A stretch of 64,000 nt of DNA from Arsukibacterium sp. UBA3155 (lineage in GTDB: Bacteria > Pseudomonadota > Gammaproteobacteria > Enterobacterales > Alteromonadaceae), in assembly GCA_002364615.1 (NCBI GenBank), contig DEYP01000026.1:118488-182487 (forward strand), read 5' to 3'. Position 1 is the first letter of the stretch. Every line of letters starts with the position of its first letter. Below, in pieces: positions 8,194 to 17,243 of this stretch. Below the pieces are notes generated by a model. It was not told where the DNA came from. It was given only the letters and a program-made list of their open reading frames with translations, and did not search any database. A program made the position numbers and the translations under genes.

Positions 8194-9471
8194 TTAAAGC
8201 TCAGTTGGTGTTAATGTTGGTTGCTGGCCATGCGGCCATGGCACGCAGATTTCCTGTTCAAGCTTATGACAAAGCTGACCTTCGTTCAGGTAGGGAGGCT
8301 GGCCGGTGTAGGGGTTTCGATAGCGCTCAGTATTAAGCTCAGCTGCTGAGACTTCGTGCACCATAGCATGTAACAGATGTAACCTGAGATCCAGTTCGAG
8401 TTTTGGCTTCAACAGGTCAAGAAAACGCGGCACTGTAGTGTAAACCATTAATGACCCAACTACATTGCGGTAATTATAAATTGCGATACGCCATGGCTGC
8501 GAAGCCACTTTTGCTTTTTGACGAAATGCTGTATTGAGTTTCTCAGAGTGTGCTATTTGCGCTTGAAACTCCGTAGGAAGAATATCAGGGTTTAGAGTGA
8601 GTGTTTGATAAAATTGCGTCAACATATTAATAGTCATGTTTGGTTTAAATACAATCGTCGACTGTTCGGTTGCAGGAAGTATGCTGTTTATCGAATTGGC
8701 CTGATTCGCAAATTCATACTGCCAGACTTTATTCATTAAACGTTCTGTATTTGATAATGGTGCGAGAGCAGTATCGAAAACAGCCCATTCTGTGAAGCTG
8801 GCATGTTGTAATTTTATGAACAATGGCTGATATAAAGATTCGGTATGAATAATAGGTAGAACATGCAGGGTCATCTCTCCGCTATTGCGCATCAGTGAGC
8901 GCTCAATGGTCAGCAATGCAGTCAATTTAGCGGCAGCTTTATCCAGCTTATTGTCAGTAATTAAGTAATAGATTTCATTTGCAGCCAGCCGGTATAGCTT
9001 TGTCAGTTCGTCGAACTGGGGTTCGGTGATAAAAGTGTCTAAATTGGCGAAGTTATCAAAATTGACCAGCTGATAGAATGCAGCGATGATGGCCTGATAT
9101 TGTTGAATAACTAACTCGGTTTCCTGGCGCTTAACAAGCAAAAGTTGCTGACACTCTGGCATTGCCAGCTGACAATTCAAGGTTTCTAATTCTAACGTCT
9201 TTAAATCCGGCAATCCGGGATAGTGCAATGGGCTGCTTTGATAAGTTTTGTCCTGCATCGCCTGCTGATAACGTTGTAAGGCGTTTGCATAATCGGCCCC
9301 GGTCAGGTTTAAGCCTAGCAAATAGATAATCGCGTTATTTTCTAAATCAGGCTGCTGCTCAGTAAGCTTTAACCATGCTTGAGCCTCTGGTAGCAGCGGG
9401 TCATCCCGGAATAATTGATACGAAAAATAAATGAGCAACACCACTAGAATCGCAATTACTAATCGCAGCAT
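8194..9471 (-). CDS. Hypothetical single-pass membrane protein
   Basis: I do not recognise this 425-residue protein. It has one N-terminal transmembrane helix (LRLVIAILVVLLIYFSYQLF) and a long, mostly helical extracytoplasmic part with repeated motifs of aromatic and polar residues (ALQRYQQAMQ, YQAIIAAFYQLVNFDNFANLDTF). Two Cys pairs near the middle and end (LNCQLAMPECQQL; GQLCHKLEQEICVPW) suggest disulfides, which fits a periplasmic location. The reading frame looks more AT-rich than its neighbours, by eye only. It precedes the YgjP-like gene with a 2-nt gap. Confidence 0.6.
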   Translation of the reverse strand: MLRLVIAILVVLLIYFSYQLFRDDPLLPEAQAWLKLTEQQPDLENNAIIYLLGLNLTGADYANALQRYQQAMQDKTYQSSPLHYPGLPDLKTLELETLNCQLAMPECQQLLLVKRQETELVIQQYQAIIAAFYQLVNFDNFANLDTFITEPQFDELTKLYRLAANEIYYLITDNKLDKAAAKLTALLTIERSLMRNSGEMTLHVLPIIHTESLYQPLFIKLQHASFTEWAVFDTALAPLSNTERLMNKVWQYEFANQANSINSILPATEQSTIVFKPNMTINMLTQFYQTLTLNPDILPTEFQAQIAHSEKLNTAFRQKAKVASQPWRIAIYNYRNVVGSLMVYTTVPRFLDLLKPKLELDLRLHLLHAMVHEVSAAELNTERYRNPYTGQPPYLNEGQLCHKLEQEICVPWPHGQQPTLTPTEL

Positions 9472-9584
9472 TTTTGTCCTAATGAGTTATTGGCAAAATA
9501 AAGCCAACAGTAGCACAACCCTAATTAAGCGTGTAACCATTGTTACAATTCAAGCAGCTTGTCTCTGCCTCTGGCGCCTGACCG

Positions 9585-10502
9585 TCAATCAGGCAACCTT
9601 TGAAAGGTGGCTTTGGTATTGGAGGCCATAAAGTAGCTTTGCCATTGCTGCAGCGGCAACTTGTATTGCACGGTTTGATCTTTATAGCTCACGGTGGTGA
9701 GGCCGTCAGGTTGCCAGTCAAGGTGAATTAACACCGCTTCGCCGGGGGTAATATCGCTGGCCAGCGCTTTACGAAAAGGCTTGTAGCCAGGCATGATGTA
9801 TTCAATCATCAACAAGGCACTGGCTGCATCTTGTGGTTGCAGCAAAGACACCCGCAAGTAATCATTGTCCGGATCACCTATTTGTACATTGGCGTACGCG
9901 GTTACCTTTTGATCGTCAGCTAAAATGGGGGTCAGTGACATGTTGAAGCTGACACTGGCCGGCGCCATTTCCAGCGGCAGCGGATACAAACCAAAACGGC
10001 CTGGCGGCACGTTTAATGCCAGCAATTGTGGTTTGACGTTAATTGCGTTATTAACCAGCTGGCTGGGCGCGGGTGACATGCTGTGATCTGGCGTCTCGCT
10101 TATCCGATAAAAAGTATTGATGCTGCCATCTTCAGCCCTGACGCTAAACTGCGATTCATTTTGCACCAGTACTTTATTACAGATATTCTGATCATCCGGC
10201 GTGTACGGCTGTTCGGTAACAATATCGAATGTTTTATAGGTCAGATTAAGGCAAAACTGATCGCTACGCTGGCGCCAGTAACCGGTAGCAATGTATAGCA
10301 AATCATTGTCAACACCGTAACCATATACATCGCCGTTATCGAAGTATGACACGTAACTACTACACGTTTTACCGGCATCGGTGGACTGACACCATTTGCC
10401 CTGCTGGGCTTCGGCAAAGGGGGGGAACAACACCACTATTGAAGACAATATCAGTGCACTACTCAGCGCACTACTCAGCGCACAACTAAAGGTATACTTC
10501 AT
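9585..10502 (-). CDS. Secreted hypothetical protein
   Basis: This 305-residue protein has a long signal peptide (cleavage likely after PPFAEA) and no further membrane segment. The mature part begins with a Cys-rich region (KWCQSTDAGKTCSSY, FCLN, ICNK) and continues as beta-rich sequence (AYANVQIGDPDNDYLRVSLLQPQ; LIHLDWQPDGLTTVSYKDQTV), suggesting a carbohydrate-binding or lectin-like sandwich. The signal peptide contains a DNA-level tandem repeat encoding SALS-SAL. Family unknown. It is monocistronic. Confidence 0.6.
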   Translation of the reverse strand: MKYTFSCALSSALSSALILSSIVVLFPPFAEAQQGKWCQSTDAGKTCSSYVSYFDNGDVYGYGVDNDLLYIATGYWRQRSDQFCLNLTYKTFDIVTEQPYTPDDQNICNKVLVQNESQFSVRAEDGSINTFYRISETPDHSMSPAPSQLVNNAINVKPQLLALNVPPGRFGLYPLPLEMAPASVSFNMSLTPILADDQKVTAYANVQIGDPDNDYLRVSLLQPQDAASALLMIEYIMPGYKPFRKALASDITPGEAVLIHLDWQPDGLTTVSYKDQTVQYKLPLQQWQSYFMASNTKATFQRLPD

Positions 10503-10835
10503 TATTACCTCTACTACGTTAAATCTACTTCGTTACATCAGCTACGCCTTCACAATAATCAGCAATTGTACGAAAAGCAACCAATTATTGATGGCTTGTC
10601 ACTGGCAGTTTCAGCCCCTGGCACCGCGTTGTTTTAGCAACCTGAACGTTGTGGCGCATTAAAATCTCATTTGTTCTTGTTTATGCTCATGTTACTGTGT
10701 TCGTCCTGAGGTGCAGTAAGCACATTAACGCTATCGCCTGACGTGATACATGGCCGACGCCAACAGGTATTTTTTTATCCGCCAGATCAAAAATTCGCTG
10801 GCAGGCTGTATTTTTCTGCTGAATATGGAGATCCC

Positions 10836-12680
10836 ATGCACACTGCCACTCTGTTGCTGATCATGCTAAGTGCTGGCCTTGCCAGCCAATGGCTTGCCTG
10901 GCGCATTCGGATCCCCGCTATCGTGATTTTAATTGCCACCGGCCTTATTCTGGGCCCGGTGACCGGGGTAATTAATTTAGCCATGTCGCAAACCGAACTG
11001 ACCGAGCTGATAGGCATGGGGGTGGCGATTATTCTGTTTGAAGGCGGCATGGATCTGAAACTGGGTGAATTCCGGCGGGTAGGTCATGGTATTGGCCGCT
11101 TGACGATAGTGGCGCCGCCACTGGCCTGGGTGTTGGGCGCCGCCGCCGCACACTATGTCGCCGGGTTAAGCTGGCCGGTATCCTGGGTGTTGGGGGCTAT
11201 TCTGGTGGTAACCGGGCCAACCGTTATTTTACCGCTGCTGCATCAGGCCCGGCTGAACCGGGAATCGTCGTCCTTGCTAAAGTGGGAAGGGATAGTAAAC
11301 GATCCGGTTGGCGTATTGCTGGCGGTTCTGACATTTCAATATTTTACGCTGGCTGGCAGCGATTGGTCACAGGTTGCGACGGGGCTGGGTACCGCTATCG
11401 CTGTAGCGGCAGTGCTTGGCGGTGCCGGTGGCTGGCTTACTGGCTGGTTGTACCGGCGTGGTGCCGTACCGGCAAACCTGAAAGCACCGTTACTTATGGT
11501 GTGGGTATTGGGCGCGTACTGGCTAAGCAATCAGTTTCAGCATGAGGCTGGCCTGCTAACGGTTACCGTGATGGGGCTGGTCATTGGCAATATGAAGCTG
11601 GTTGAGCGCGATCCGCTACGCCGCTTTAAAGAAAACCTGACCGTCGTTTTATTGTCAGTATTGTTTATTGTTATTCCATCGCAACTGAATATTGAGCAGC
11701 TGGACTTGTTAAACTGGCGGGTAGTTGCCTTTGTGCTGGCGGTATTGCTGCTGGTGCGGCCCCTGAGTATTGCTCTGGCAACGTTAGGCGCACCAATGCG
11801 TGGCAAAGATAAAGTGCTGTTAGCCTGGATAGCGCCGCGCGGTATTGTGGCAGCAGCAACAGCCGGTATTTTTGGCCCGGCTCTGGTCGATGCCGGTTAT
11901 CCGGATGCTGCAGCGCTATTGCCGATTGTGTTCCTGATCATTATTGTTACGGTTCTGGCGCATGGTCTTACGCTGGCACCGTTGGCTCAGAAAATGTCGC
12001 TGGCAGCAAAGGAAGAAAACGGCCTGCTGATTGTTGGTGCCTCGCCGTGGACCCTGGCTCTGGCGCAGACATTAAAAAAATTAAAAGTTGATGTGGTGGT
12101 AGCCGATGGCTCTTATCAGCGGCTGAAACCGATCAGAATGAACGGCATTAAAGTGTATTATGGCGAAATTTTATCTGAGCATGCCGAGCATGAGCTGGAA
12201 GATGAGCATCTGAGTTTTTTGCTGAGCGCCACCGATAATTACTACTACAATGCCTTGGTGTGCAAGGCTCAGGGCCACGAGTTTGGCCATCACCGCACCT
12301 TTCAGCTGGCGCCGCATCAGGAGTCGGATATGAAACATAAGCGGCTTACCTTGCAACAACGCGGTTATTTCTCGTTTGAAGCAACCACCGATTTTTACAC
12401 GTTGCAGCAACGCCTGACCGACGGCTGGACCGTGCAAACTACCCGCTTAAGTAAAGACTTTGATTTGGACCGGTTACAAAGCCGGCTTGGTGAGCTGGGT
12501 AAAGACTGGATATTGCTCGGCTGTGTTTCTGCCCAGGGCGAGTTAAAAATATATTCCTGCGAACAGCGCTTTAAGCCTACCCTTGGCTGGACCTTGCTGT
12601 ATTTCGCTGATGAGAGCAAAGTGATCACCACGGAAGAAAAAGCCGATAAACAGCCAGCAGAACCAGAGAGTGCATTATGA
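10836..12680 (+). CDS. Cation/proton antiporter (CPA1/NhaP type) with C-terminal TrkA-like domain
   Basis: The start at 10836 is chosen because GGAG lies seven bases upstream and the protein then opens directly with the first membrane helix (LLLIMLSAGLASQWLAW); longer readings add a non-homologous leader. The 614-residue product has about 12 helices with ILFEGGMDL and VTGPTVILPLL, the antiporter core signatures, followed by a cytoplasmic nucleotide-binding TrkA-N-like domain (GLLIVGASPWTLALAQTLKKLKVDVVVADG). It exchanges Na+ or K+ for protons at the inner membrane. The glutaminase gene follows 30 nt downstream, and the pair may contribute to pH and osmotic balance. Confidence 0.85.
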   Translation: MHTATLLLIMLSAGLASQWLAWRIRIPAIVILIATGLILGPVTGVINLAMSQTELTELIGMGVAIILFEGGMDLKLGEFRRVGHGIGRLTIVAPPLAWVLGAAAAHYVAGLSWPVSWVLGAILVVTGPTVILPLLHQARLNRESSSLLKWEGIVNDPVGVLLAVLTFQYFTLAGSDWSQVATGLGTAIAVAAVLGGAGGWLTGWLYRRGAVPANLKAPLLMVWVLGAYWLSNQFQHEAGLLTVTVMGLVIGNMKLVERDPLRRFKENLTVVLLSVLFIVIPSQLNIEQLDLLNWRVVAFVLAVLLLVRPLSIALATLGAPMRGKDKVLLAWIAPRGIVAAATAGIFGPALVDAGYPDAAALLPIVFLIIIVTVLAHGLTLAPLAQKMSLAAKEENGLLIVGASPWTLALAQTLKKLKVDVVVADGSYQRLKPIRMNGIKVYYGEILSEHAEHELEDEHLSFLLSATDNYYYNALVCKAQGHEFGHHRTFQLAPHQESDMKHKRLTLQQRGYFSFEATTDFYTLQQRLTDGWTVQTTRLSKDFDLDRLQSRLGELGKDWILLGCVSAQGELKIYSCEQRFKPTLGWTLLYFADESKVITTEEKADKQPAEPESAL

Positions 12681-12710
12681 TGGCTAGCAAGTTCAGGCAA
12701 CGGGGGGAAA

Positions 12711-13637
12711 ATGGATCATCGCGCTGATTTAACCCCGATGCTGCAGCAGTTGCTGACTGAATGCAGGCCATTGTACCAACAGGGCAAAGTCGCCAATTAT
12801 ATCCCGGCTCTGGCTCAGGTGGCACCGCAACATGCTGCGGTTGCCGTGGCAACACTGGACGGCCAGGTGCATAGTGCGGGCGATGCGCAGCAGAATTTTT
12901 CGTTGCAAAGTATCTCCAAAATTTTTGGTCTGGTTATGGCCATGAACCGACTGGATGACGACTTGTGGCAGCGGGTGAACATGGAGCCGTCAGGTCAGCC
13001 GTTTAATTCTATTGTCCAGCTGGAGTGGGAGCAGGGTATTCCGCGCAACCCGGTCATTAATGCCGGCGCCATTTTGGTAGCGGATGTGCTGGTAAGTCAT
13101 TACTCAGCAAGTAAAACGGCTTTTTTGACTTTTTTGCGGCGCCTTACCGGCGAAGAGAATATTTACGCTGATCAGCAGGTGTATTTATCTGAGCTGGAGC
13201 ACGGAAATCGTAACGCTGCACTGGCGTATCTGATGAAAAGCTTTGGTAATATTGAAGCCGAGGTTCCGTTGGTGCTGGAGCATTACTTTCATCAATGTGC
13301 CACGGCAATTAATTGTCAGCAGTTGGCCCGCAGCCTTTTATTTCTGGCGAATCGCGGGGTGCAGCCACACAGTAACGAGCAAATTTGCAGCCGGCGTGAT
13401 GCCCACCGGGTAAATGCGATTTTATCCACCAGCGGTATGTATGATCAATCCGGTGAATTTGCTTTTCAGGTTGGCCTGCCCGCGAAAAGCGGTGTGGGTG
13501 GCGCCATCGTTGCGATAGTGCCGCAGTTTGGAGTGATCACCGCCTGGAGCCCACCGCTAAACCGCTTTGGTAATTCGGTGGTGGCCATGCAACTTATCAG
13601 GCAACTGGCTGATGAGCTGGGGCTATCATTATTCTGA
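12711..13637 (+). CDS. glsA: Glutaminase (serine-dependent beta-lactamase fold)
   Basis: This 308-residue enzyme hydrolyses glutamine to glutamate and ammonia. It has the family length and motifs: catalytic S67-x-x-K70 in FSLQSISKIF, then QGIPRNPVINAGAI, and KSGVGGAIVAIVP in the C-terminal half. A strong GGGGGG run precedes the ATG. It is likely co-transcribed with the upstream antiporter. In enterobacteria, glutaminase supports acid resistance by making ammonia, so pairing with a proton antiporter is suggestive, but this is inference. Confidence 0.9.
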   Translation: MDHRADLTPMLQQLLTECRPLYQQGKVANYIPALAQVAPQHAAVAVATLDGQVHSAGDAQQNFSLQSISKIFGLVMAMNRLDDDLWQRVNMEPSGQPFNSIVQLEWEQGIPRNPVINAGAILVADVLVSHYSASKTAFLTFLRRLTGEENIYADQQVYLSELEHGNRNAALAYLMKSFGNIEAEVPLVLEHYFHQCATAINCQQLARSLLFLANRGVQPHSNEQICSRRDAHRVNAILSTSGMYDQSGEFAFQVGLPAKSGVGGAIVAIVPQFGVITAWSPPLNRFGNSVVAMQLIRQLADELGLSLF

Positions 13638-13679
13638 GGCTGTCATTGTTCTGTGTAAATGACCCCAGCCTGGCAGCGC

Positions 13680-14270
13680 TTACTGATGTTTACCGGGTGT
13701 CCAGCCTTTTGCTCCAAGCAAGGCTTCGCCTGAGGCAACTGCGCCTTCTTCCAGCGAGGTAGCCATAGAATCATTCCAGCGGTTCAGATAGCCAAAAAGG
13801 GCGATAACCCCCATAATTTCTACAATTTCGCCATCATCCCAGTACTGGTGCATCTGGTTCTGAATGACCTCGTCAACCGCATTAGGAACCTGGGACGCTG
13901 CAATGGCTAATTCGAGTGCGGTCCGTTCGGCGGCACTAAATGCCGGATGGGTTCGAAATTGCCAGATATTGGCAAGCTGCTCGTCAGGGGCACCATAGCG
14001 CTCGGCTGCCCGAATGGTATGGGCCTGACAATAACGGCACCCCGTGGCATAACTCGACACATAAGCGATTAGCCGCTTCAGCGCAGAAGTAACCCGGCCG
14101 TTGTTCTCCATTACTGCCATATTCAATTGAATAAACGCTTTGGCAATAGCCGGCCGGTGGCTCATTGTCAGCACACTGTTCGGGCAAAAGCCCAGGGTTT
14201 CATTGAAGAAGCGGGCCAGTTCAGCCACATCGGGGTTGGCATCAGCAGTTAAGGGGGGCACAAAAGCCAT
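13680..14270 (-). CDS. AhpD/carboxymuconolactone decarboxylase-like protein
   Basis: This 196-residue helical protein carries the AhpD core: ATGCRYCQAHTIRAAERYGAPDEQ, with CxxC and a following His, the redox motif of alkylhydroperoxidase-like proteins. The first part (FFNETLGFCPNSVLTMSHRPAIAKAFIQLNMAVM) matches the peroxidase-related branch. Such proteins reduce peroxides using the two cysteines and an external thiol. It is a single-gene unit convergent with glsA. Confidence 0.85.
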   Translation of the reverse strand: MAFVPPLTADANPDVAELARFFNETLGFCPNSVLTMSHRPAIAKAFIQLNMAVMENNGRVTSALKRLIAYVSSYATGCRYCQAHTIRAAERYGAPDEQLANIWQFRTHPAFSAAERTALELAIAASQVPNAVDEVIQNQMHQYWDDGEIVEIMGVIALFGYLNRWNDSMATSLEEGAVASGEALLGAKGWTPGKHQ

Positions 14271-14366
14271 AGTAGATCCTGATAAGTGTAGTTAGATTAG
14301 GCTAATGTAGCATCTGCAGAATGTTAATACACCATAACGGTTTTGCCGTAGTGAGCCGCCGGTTTG

Positions 14367-15539
14367 TCAGTGTCCTGTCGTTGCAGCAATGGTATAAGTG
14401 CAAATCTGGTTACGGCCGCTGTTTTTCGCTTTATACAGCGCTTGATCGGCCTGCAGTAATAATTCCTGACAGTTATTGCTGACGCTGTTGCTGGCTAAGC
14501 CGGCACTGATGGTAAGCTGTAGCTCAGGATAATCCGGTAGTGCAGCGCGTTCTATTTCCTGACGAATACGGCAGGTTATTTGTTTAGCGGCATGCAGATC
14601 GGTATCAGGTAAACACACGACAAATTCTTCACCACCGTAGCGAAACAGTAAATCGTAGCTTCGTAACTGCGCGGTGGTTATCGCAGCAATATGACAAAGT
14701 GCAGCATCGCCTGCAAGATGGCCATGCTTATCATTAACCTGTTTAAAATGGTCAATGTCAAATATCACTAGACTGCAGGGTCTTGCCAGACGCTGACAAT
14801 GATCAAGTTCTGCGCTGATTTTCTGCTCCATGGCGCGACGGTTGAGCAGGCCAGTTAATGCATCGCGCTCTGAATGCTGCTGGAACGTCAGCTGCTGATG
14901 TCGGTAAACCAGTAAAATACTGCTGCCGAATACCAGTAGTGCAAAGGTGGTCAGGCCAAAAAAGCCAACGTTGTGGACAAAGGTATGGTTATCCCACAAG
15001 CCTAATTGCCATTTCTCTGACAATATCAGCAGGAATCGAAAGCTTATTTGAGTAATGTTAAATACAAAGGCAAGTTTAAGTGCCAGGTAAACGCCAGTTA
15101 AGTCAGTGTGACGTTGCCTGAAGAGTAAATACAGGCTAAGTGTATTGAGAACAACGATCACCGGAAAATTTAACACTAAGCGATTAGCAGTAGCTGCCAT
15201 GACTACATCACTAAAATGCATGATGAAAGTAAGCAGTGCAAGAATCACAAACCATCGCCGCTTCAGCGGCAGTCGAAAATACTGATACAAACCAGCGAGC
15301 AATGCCAGGTGCAGGCTTATTATTAGCGTATTGCTAAGTGCAGGCGTTGACCAGTAAGGAAGGGGTAAGCCAAGGTGATATAAGGTGCTCAGGCTAGAGC
15401 TGGCAAACATGCAGCTGGCTGCAATGGCCCAGTACAACAGGTAATGCTGGTGTTTATCTGCCAGATAAAGCAACCACAACAACGTGCCTGCGCCGCCAGC
15501 AATAAACACATTAACGATGGTTAAAGTAAGTACATCCAT
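14367..15539 (-). CDS. Diguanylate cyclase with 7-helix membrane sensor
   Basis: This 390-residue protein has about seven transmembrane helices (residues 1-215) followed by a GGDEF domain from about 230. The active site reads RYGGEEFVV, a functional GGEEF form, and RSYD five residues before it is an intact RxxD inhibitory site, so product feedback by cyclic di-GMP is likely. The domain start SERDALTGLLNRRAMEQ is canonical. It makes cyclic di-GMP from two GTP at the inner membrane. The signal sensed by the membrane part is unknown. It stands alone on its strand. Confidence 0.9.
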   Translation of the reverse strand: MDVLTLTIVNVFIAGGAGTLLWLLYLADKHQHYLLYWAIAASCMFASSSLSTLYHLGLPLPYWSTPALSNTLIISLHLALLAGLYQYFRLPLKRRWFVILALLTFIMHFSDVVMAATANRLVLNFPVIVVLNTLSLYLLFRQRHTDLTGVYLALKLAFVFNITQISFRFLLILSEKWQLGLWDNHTFVHNVGFFGLTTFALLVFGSSILLVYRHQQLTFQQHSERDALTGLLNRRAMEQKISAELDHCQRLARPCSLVIFDIDHFKQVNDKHGHLAGDAALCHIAAITTAQLRSYDLLFRYGGEEFVVCLPDTDLHAAKQITCRIRQEIERAALPDYPELQLTISAGLASNSVSNNCQELLLQADQALYKAKNSGRNQICTYTIAATTGH

Positions 15540-15687
15540 TTACTTATGTTCCGCTTGTAGGTTCAGCCGAACATTAGCATGTTTGTATCCAAAAGCGAAT
15601 ATGAAAAACAGCTAACAGCCTCTTGGTTTGATCTACATTAAACTACTGGCAAGTTATGCTGTTAGTATGTCCCACGTCTCCGTTGGC

Positions 15688-15942
15688 TCAGCGTTTATAT
15701 TGGGTAGGACAATAAGCCCGATTTATTTCCGGATGGCGTAATTTCAAATGTTTGGTTTTACGACCGCTTACCCGGGCGCGCCATAGGCGAAACGAGCCGG
15801 CTTTAAGCTCACGGCGCATAATTTTAATCAGGTCCGGTTCGCTTACACCATACAATTGCTCAATGGCTTCAAACGGGGTGCGGTCTTCCCAGGCCATTTC
15901 AATAACGCGGGATAAATCCGCAGCATTTAACTCAATACTCAT
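15688..15942 (-). CDS. TIGR03643/DUF2805 small protein
   Basis: This 84-residue basic protein matches TIGR03643: VIEMAWEDRTPFEAIEQLYGVSEPDLIKIMR followed by LKAGSFRLWRARVSGRKTKHLK. The first part resembles a helix-turn-helix, and the basic second half suggests nucleic acid binding, but no function is established for the family. Its ATG overlaps the stop of the bicupin gene by four bases, so they are translationally coupled. Confidence 0.85.
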   Translation of the reverse strand: MSIELNAADLSRVIEMAWEDRTPFEAIEQLYGVSEPDLIKIMRRELKAGSFRLWRARVSGRKTKHLKLRHPEINRAYCPTQYKR

Positions 15943-16646
15943 TGGCTGGTTGCCTGTTCACTTGTAATAAATTTATCACCCAGTAAACCAGCGCCCAGAT
16001 GGCCCACTTTGACATAAATCAGCGCCCCCTCTGCACCGGTAAACGGTGCATGCTGGCTGTAGCGGGGGCTACGTAACCAGCTGCCAGCCGGATACTGCCC
16101 TTGTTCGTCGCAGAACAAGCCTTCAAGCACCAGTATTTCTTCGCCGCCAACATGCATATGGCGATTAAAGTGGGTATTTGGCGCCCAGCGCACTAAGGCC
16201 GTACTAACGCCATCATGTTCATGCAGTGGTAACACAGATAACCCTGGCACCAGCCCCGGTCGCCATTGCTGTGCATGGGTGTCGATAACCAGCTGTTGCT
16301 GATCGCTGCCAGCAAACTGCCATAGTTTTACTAACAGAGTACAGCCATCACGTGAAAACGGTTGATGTGACGTACCTGGCGGATTGCGCAGGTAAGTACC
16401 CGCCGGATAATCGCCATGCTCATCGCTGAACACGCCTTCGAGCACCAGAATTTCTTCGCCGCCGTCATGCGTATGGCTGCTATAACCGCTGCCAGCAGCG
16501 TACCGGACGATGCTGGTAGCACGGGCCACTTCACCACCTGCCCGATCCAGCATCATTCTGCTTACTCCCGAAAGCGGGGAGTCAACAAACTGATACTGCT
16601 CAGGCAAAATAACCGCCCGTTGGTTAAAGTCGCTGTTTAATTGCAT
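15939..16646 (-). CDS. ChrR-like bicupin protein
   Basis: This 235-residue protein is a tandem duplication of a ChrR-type cupin. Copy one has SSHTHDGGEEILVLEGVFSDEHGDYPAGTYLRNPPGTSH, and copy two has NRHMHVGGEEILVLEGLFCDEQGQYPAGSWLRSPRYSQH. Each retains the HxH, Glu and late His that bind a metal. In Rhodobacter ChrR the cupin acts in singlet-oxygen response as part of an anti-sigma factor, but here there is no anti-sigma domain and no sigma factor nearby, so an enzymatic or sensor role is equally likely. It forms an operon with the TIGR03643 gene. Confidence 0.85.
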   Translation of the reverse strand: MQLNSDFNQRAVILPEQYQFVDSPLSGVSRMMLDRAGGEVARATSIVRYAAGSGYSSHTHDGGEEILVLEGVFSDEHGDYPAGTYLRNPPGTSHQPFSRDGCTLLVKLWQFAGSDQQQLVIDTHAQQWRPGLVPGLSVLPLHEHDGVSTALVRWAPNTHFNRHMHVGGEEILVLEGLFCDEQGQYPAGSWLRSPRYSQHAPFTGAEGALIYVKVGHLGAGLLGDKFITSEQATSQ

Positions 16647-16659
16647 TAGCGGTTAACCC

Positions 16660-17031
16660 TTAACCGAAATGACAAAAACACAATTTGTTGCCATCAACAT
16701 CTTTTACATAGGCGCCATAAAACTTACCAGCAATCCGCTGGCCAGGCGCGCCATCACAGCTTGCCCCCAGCGCAATGGCTTTGTGGTAAAGCGCATCCAC
16801 TTTTTCTTTTGAACCAGGCTGAAATGACACCATGTTGCCATTCCCAGGACTTGCAGGTTGCTTGTTAAACGGCTCACAAATGGCCAGCATGGGTTGCGCC
16901 ATGCTTTTACCCAAAAAAGCGATACGGCCCATATCCATTAGCACTTTTGAGCCAAGGTCGGCAAATAGTTCACTGTAAAATGCTTTGGCCGCGGTTAAAT
17001 CGTTTACACCCAGTGTGACATATCCAATCAT
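16660..17031 (-). CDS. VOC-family (glyoxalase-like) protein
   Basis: This 123-residue protein shows the paired beta-alpha-beta-beta-beta units of the vicinal oxygen chelate fold: MIGYVTLGVNDLTAAKAFYSELF in unit one and VDALYHKAIALGASCDGAPG with GAYVKDVDGNKLCF in unit two. The metal ligands of true glyoxalase I are not all evident, so the reaction is unknown. It lies 13 nt upstream of the bicupin gene on the same strand, probably the first gene of that operon. Confidence 0.85.
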   Translation of the reverse strand: MIGYVTLGVNDLTAAKAFYSELFADLGSKVLMDMGRIAFLGKSMAQPMLAICEPFNKQPASPGNGNMVSFQPGSKEKVDALYHKAIALGASCDGAPGQRIAGKFYGAYVKDVDGNKLCFCHFG

Positions 17032-17243
17032 GAAATTACTCCGGTTAAGTTAAACATCTGCTGATGGTGACTGCTTACGACACCAGCAAGAGATTGGAGC
17101 AGTAAGCCGTCACTTTTATTTTTAAGCGTTCCGGGCAGCGGTTGCACAGAGCGCAACGACTTTAATGTCTGCAGTTTTTACGGCTTAAATCTAACGCTTT
17201 GCCGCCGCAAACGCTATTGTCAGTCATTACAGAATAGTCTAAC

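Noticed and set aside
10503-10835. Small gene or upstream extension of the antiporter
   Set aside because: Readings from 10743 add 31 residues unlike any membrane protein start and lack a good ribosome site; I otherwise see nothing in this stretch.
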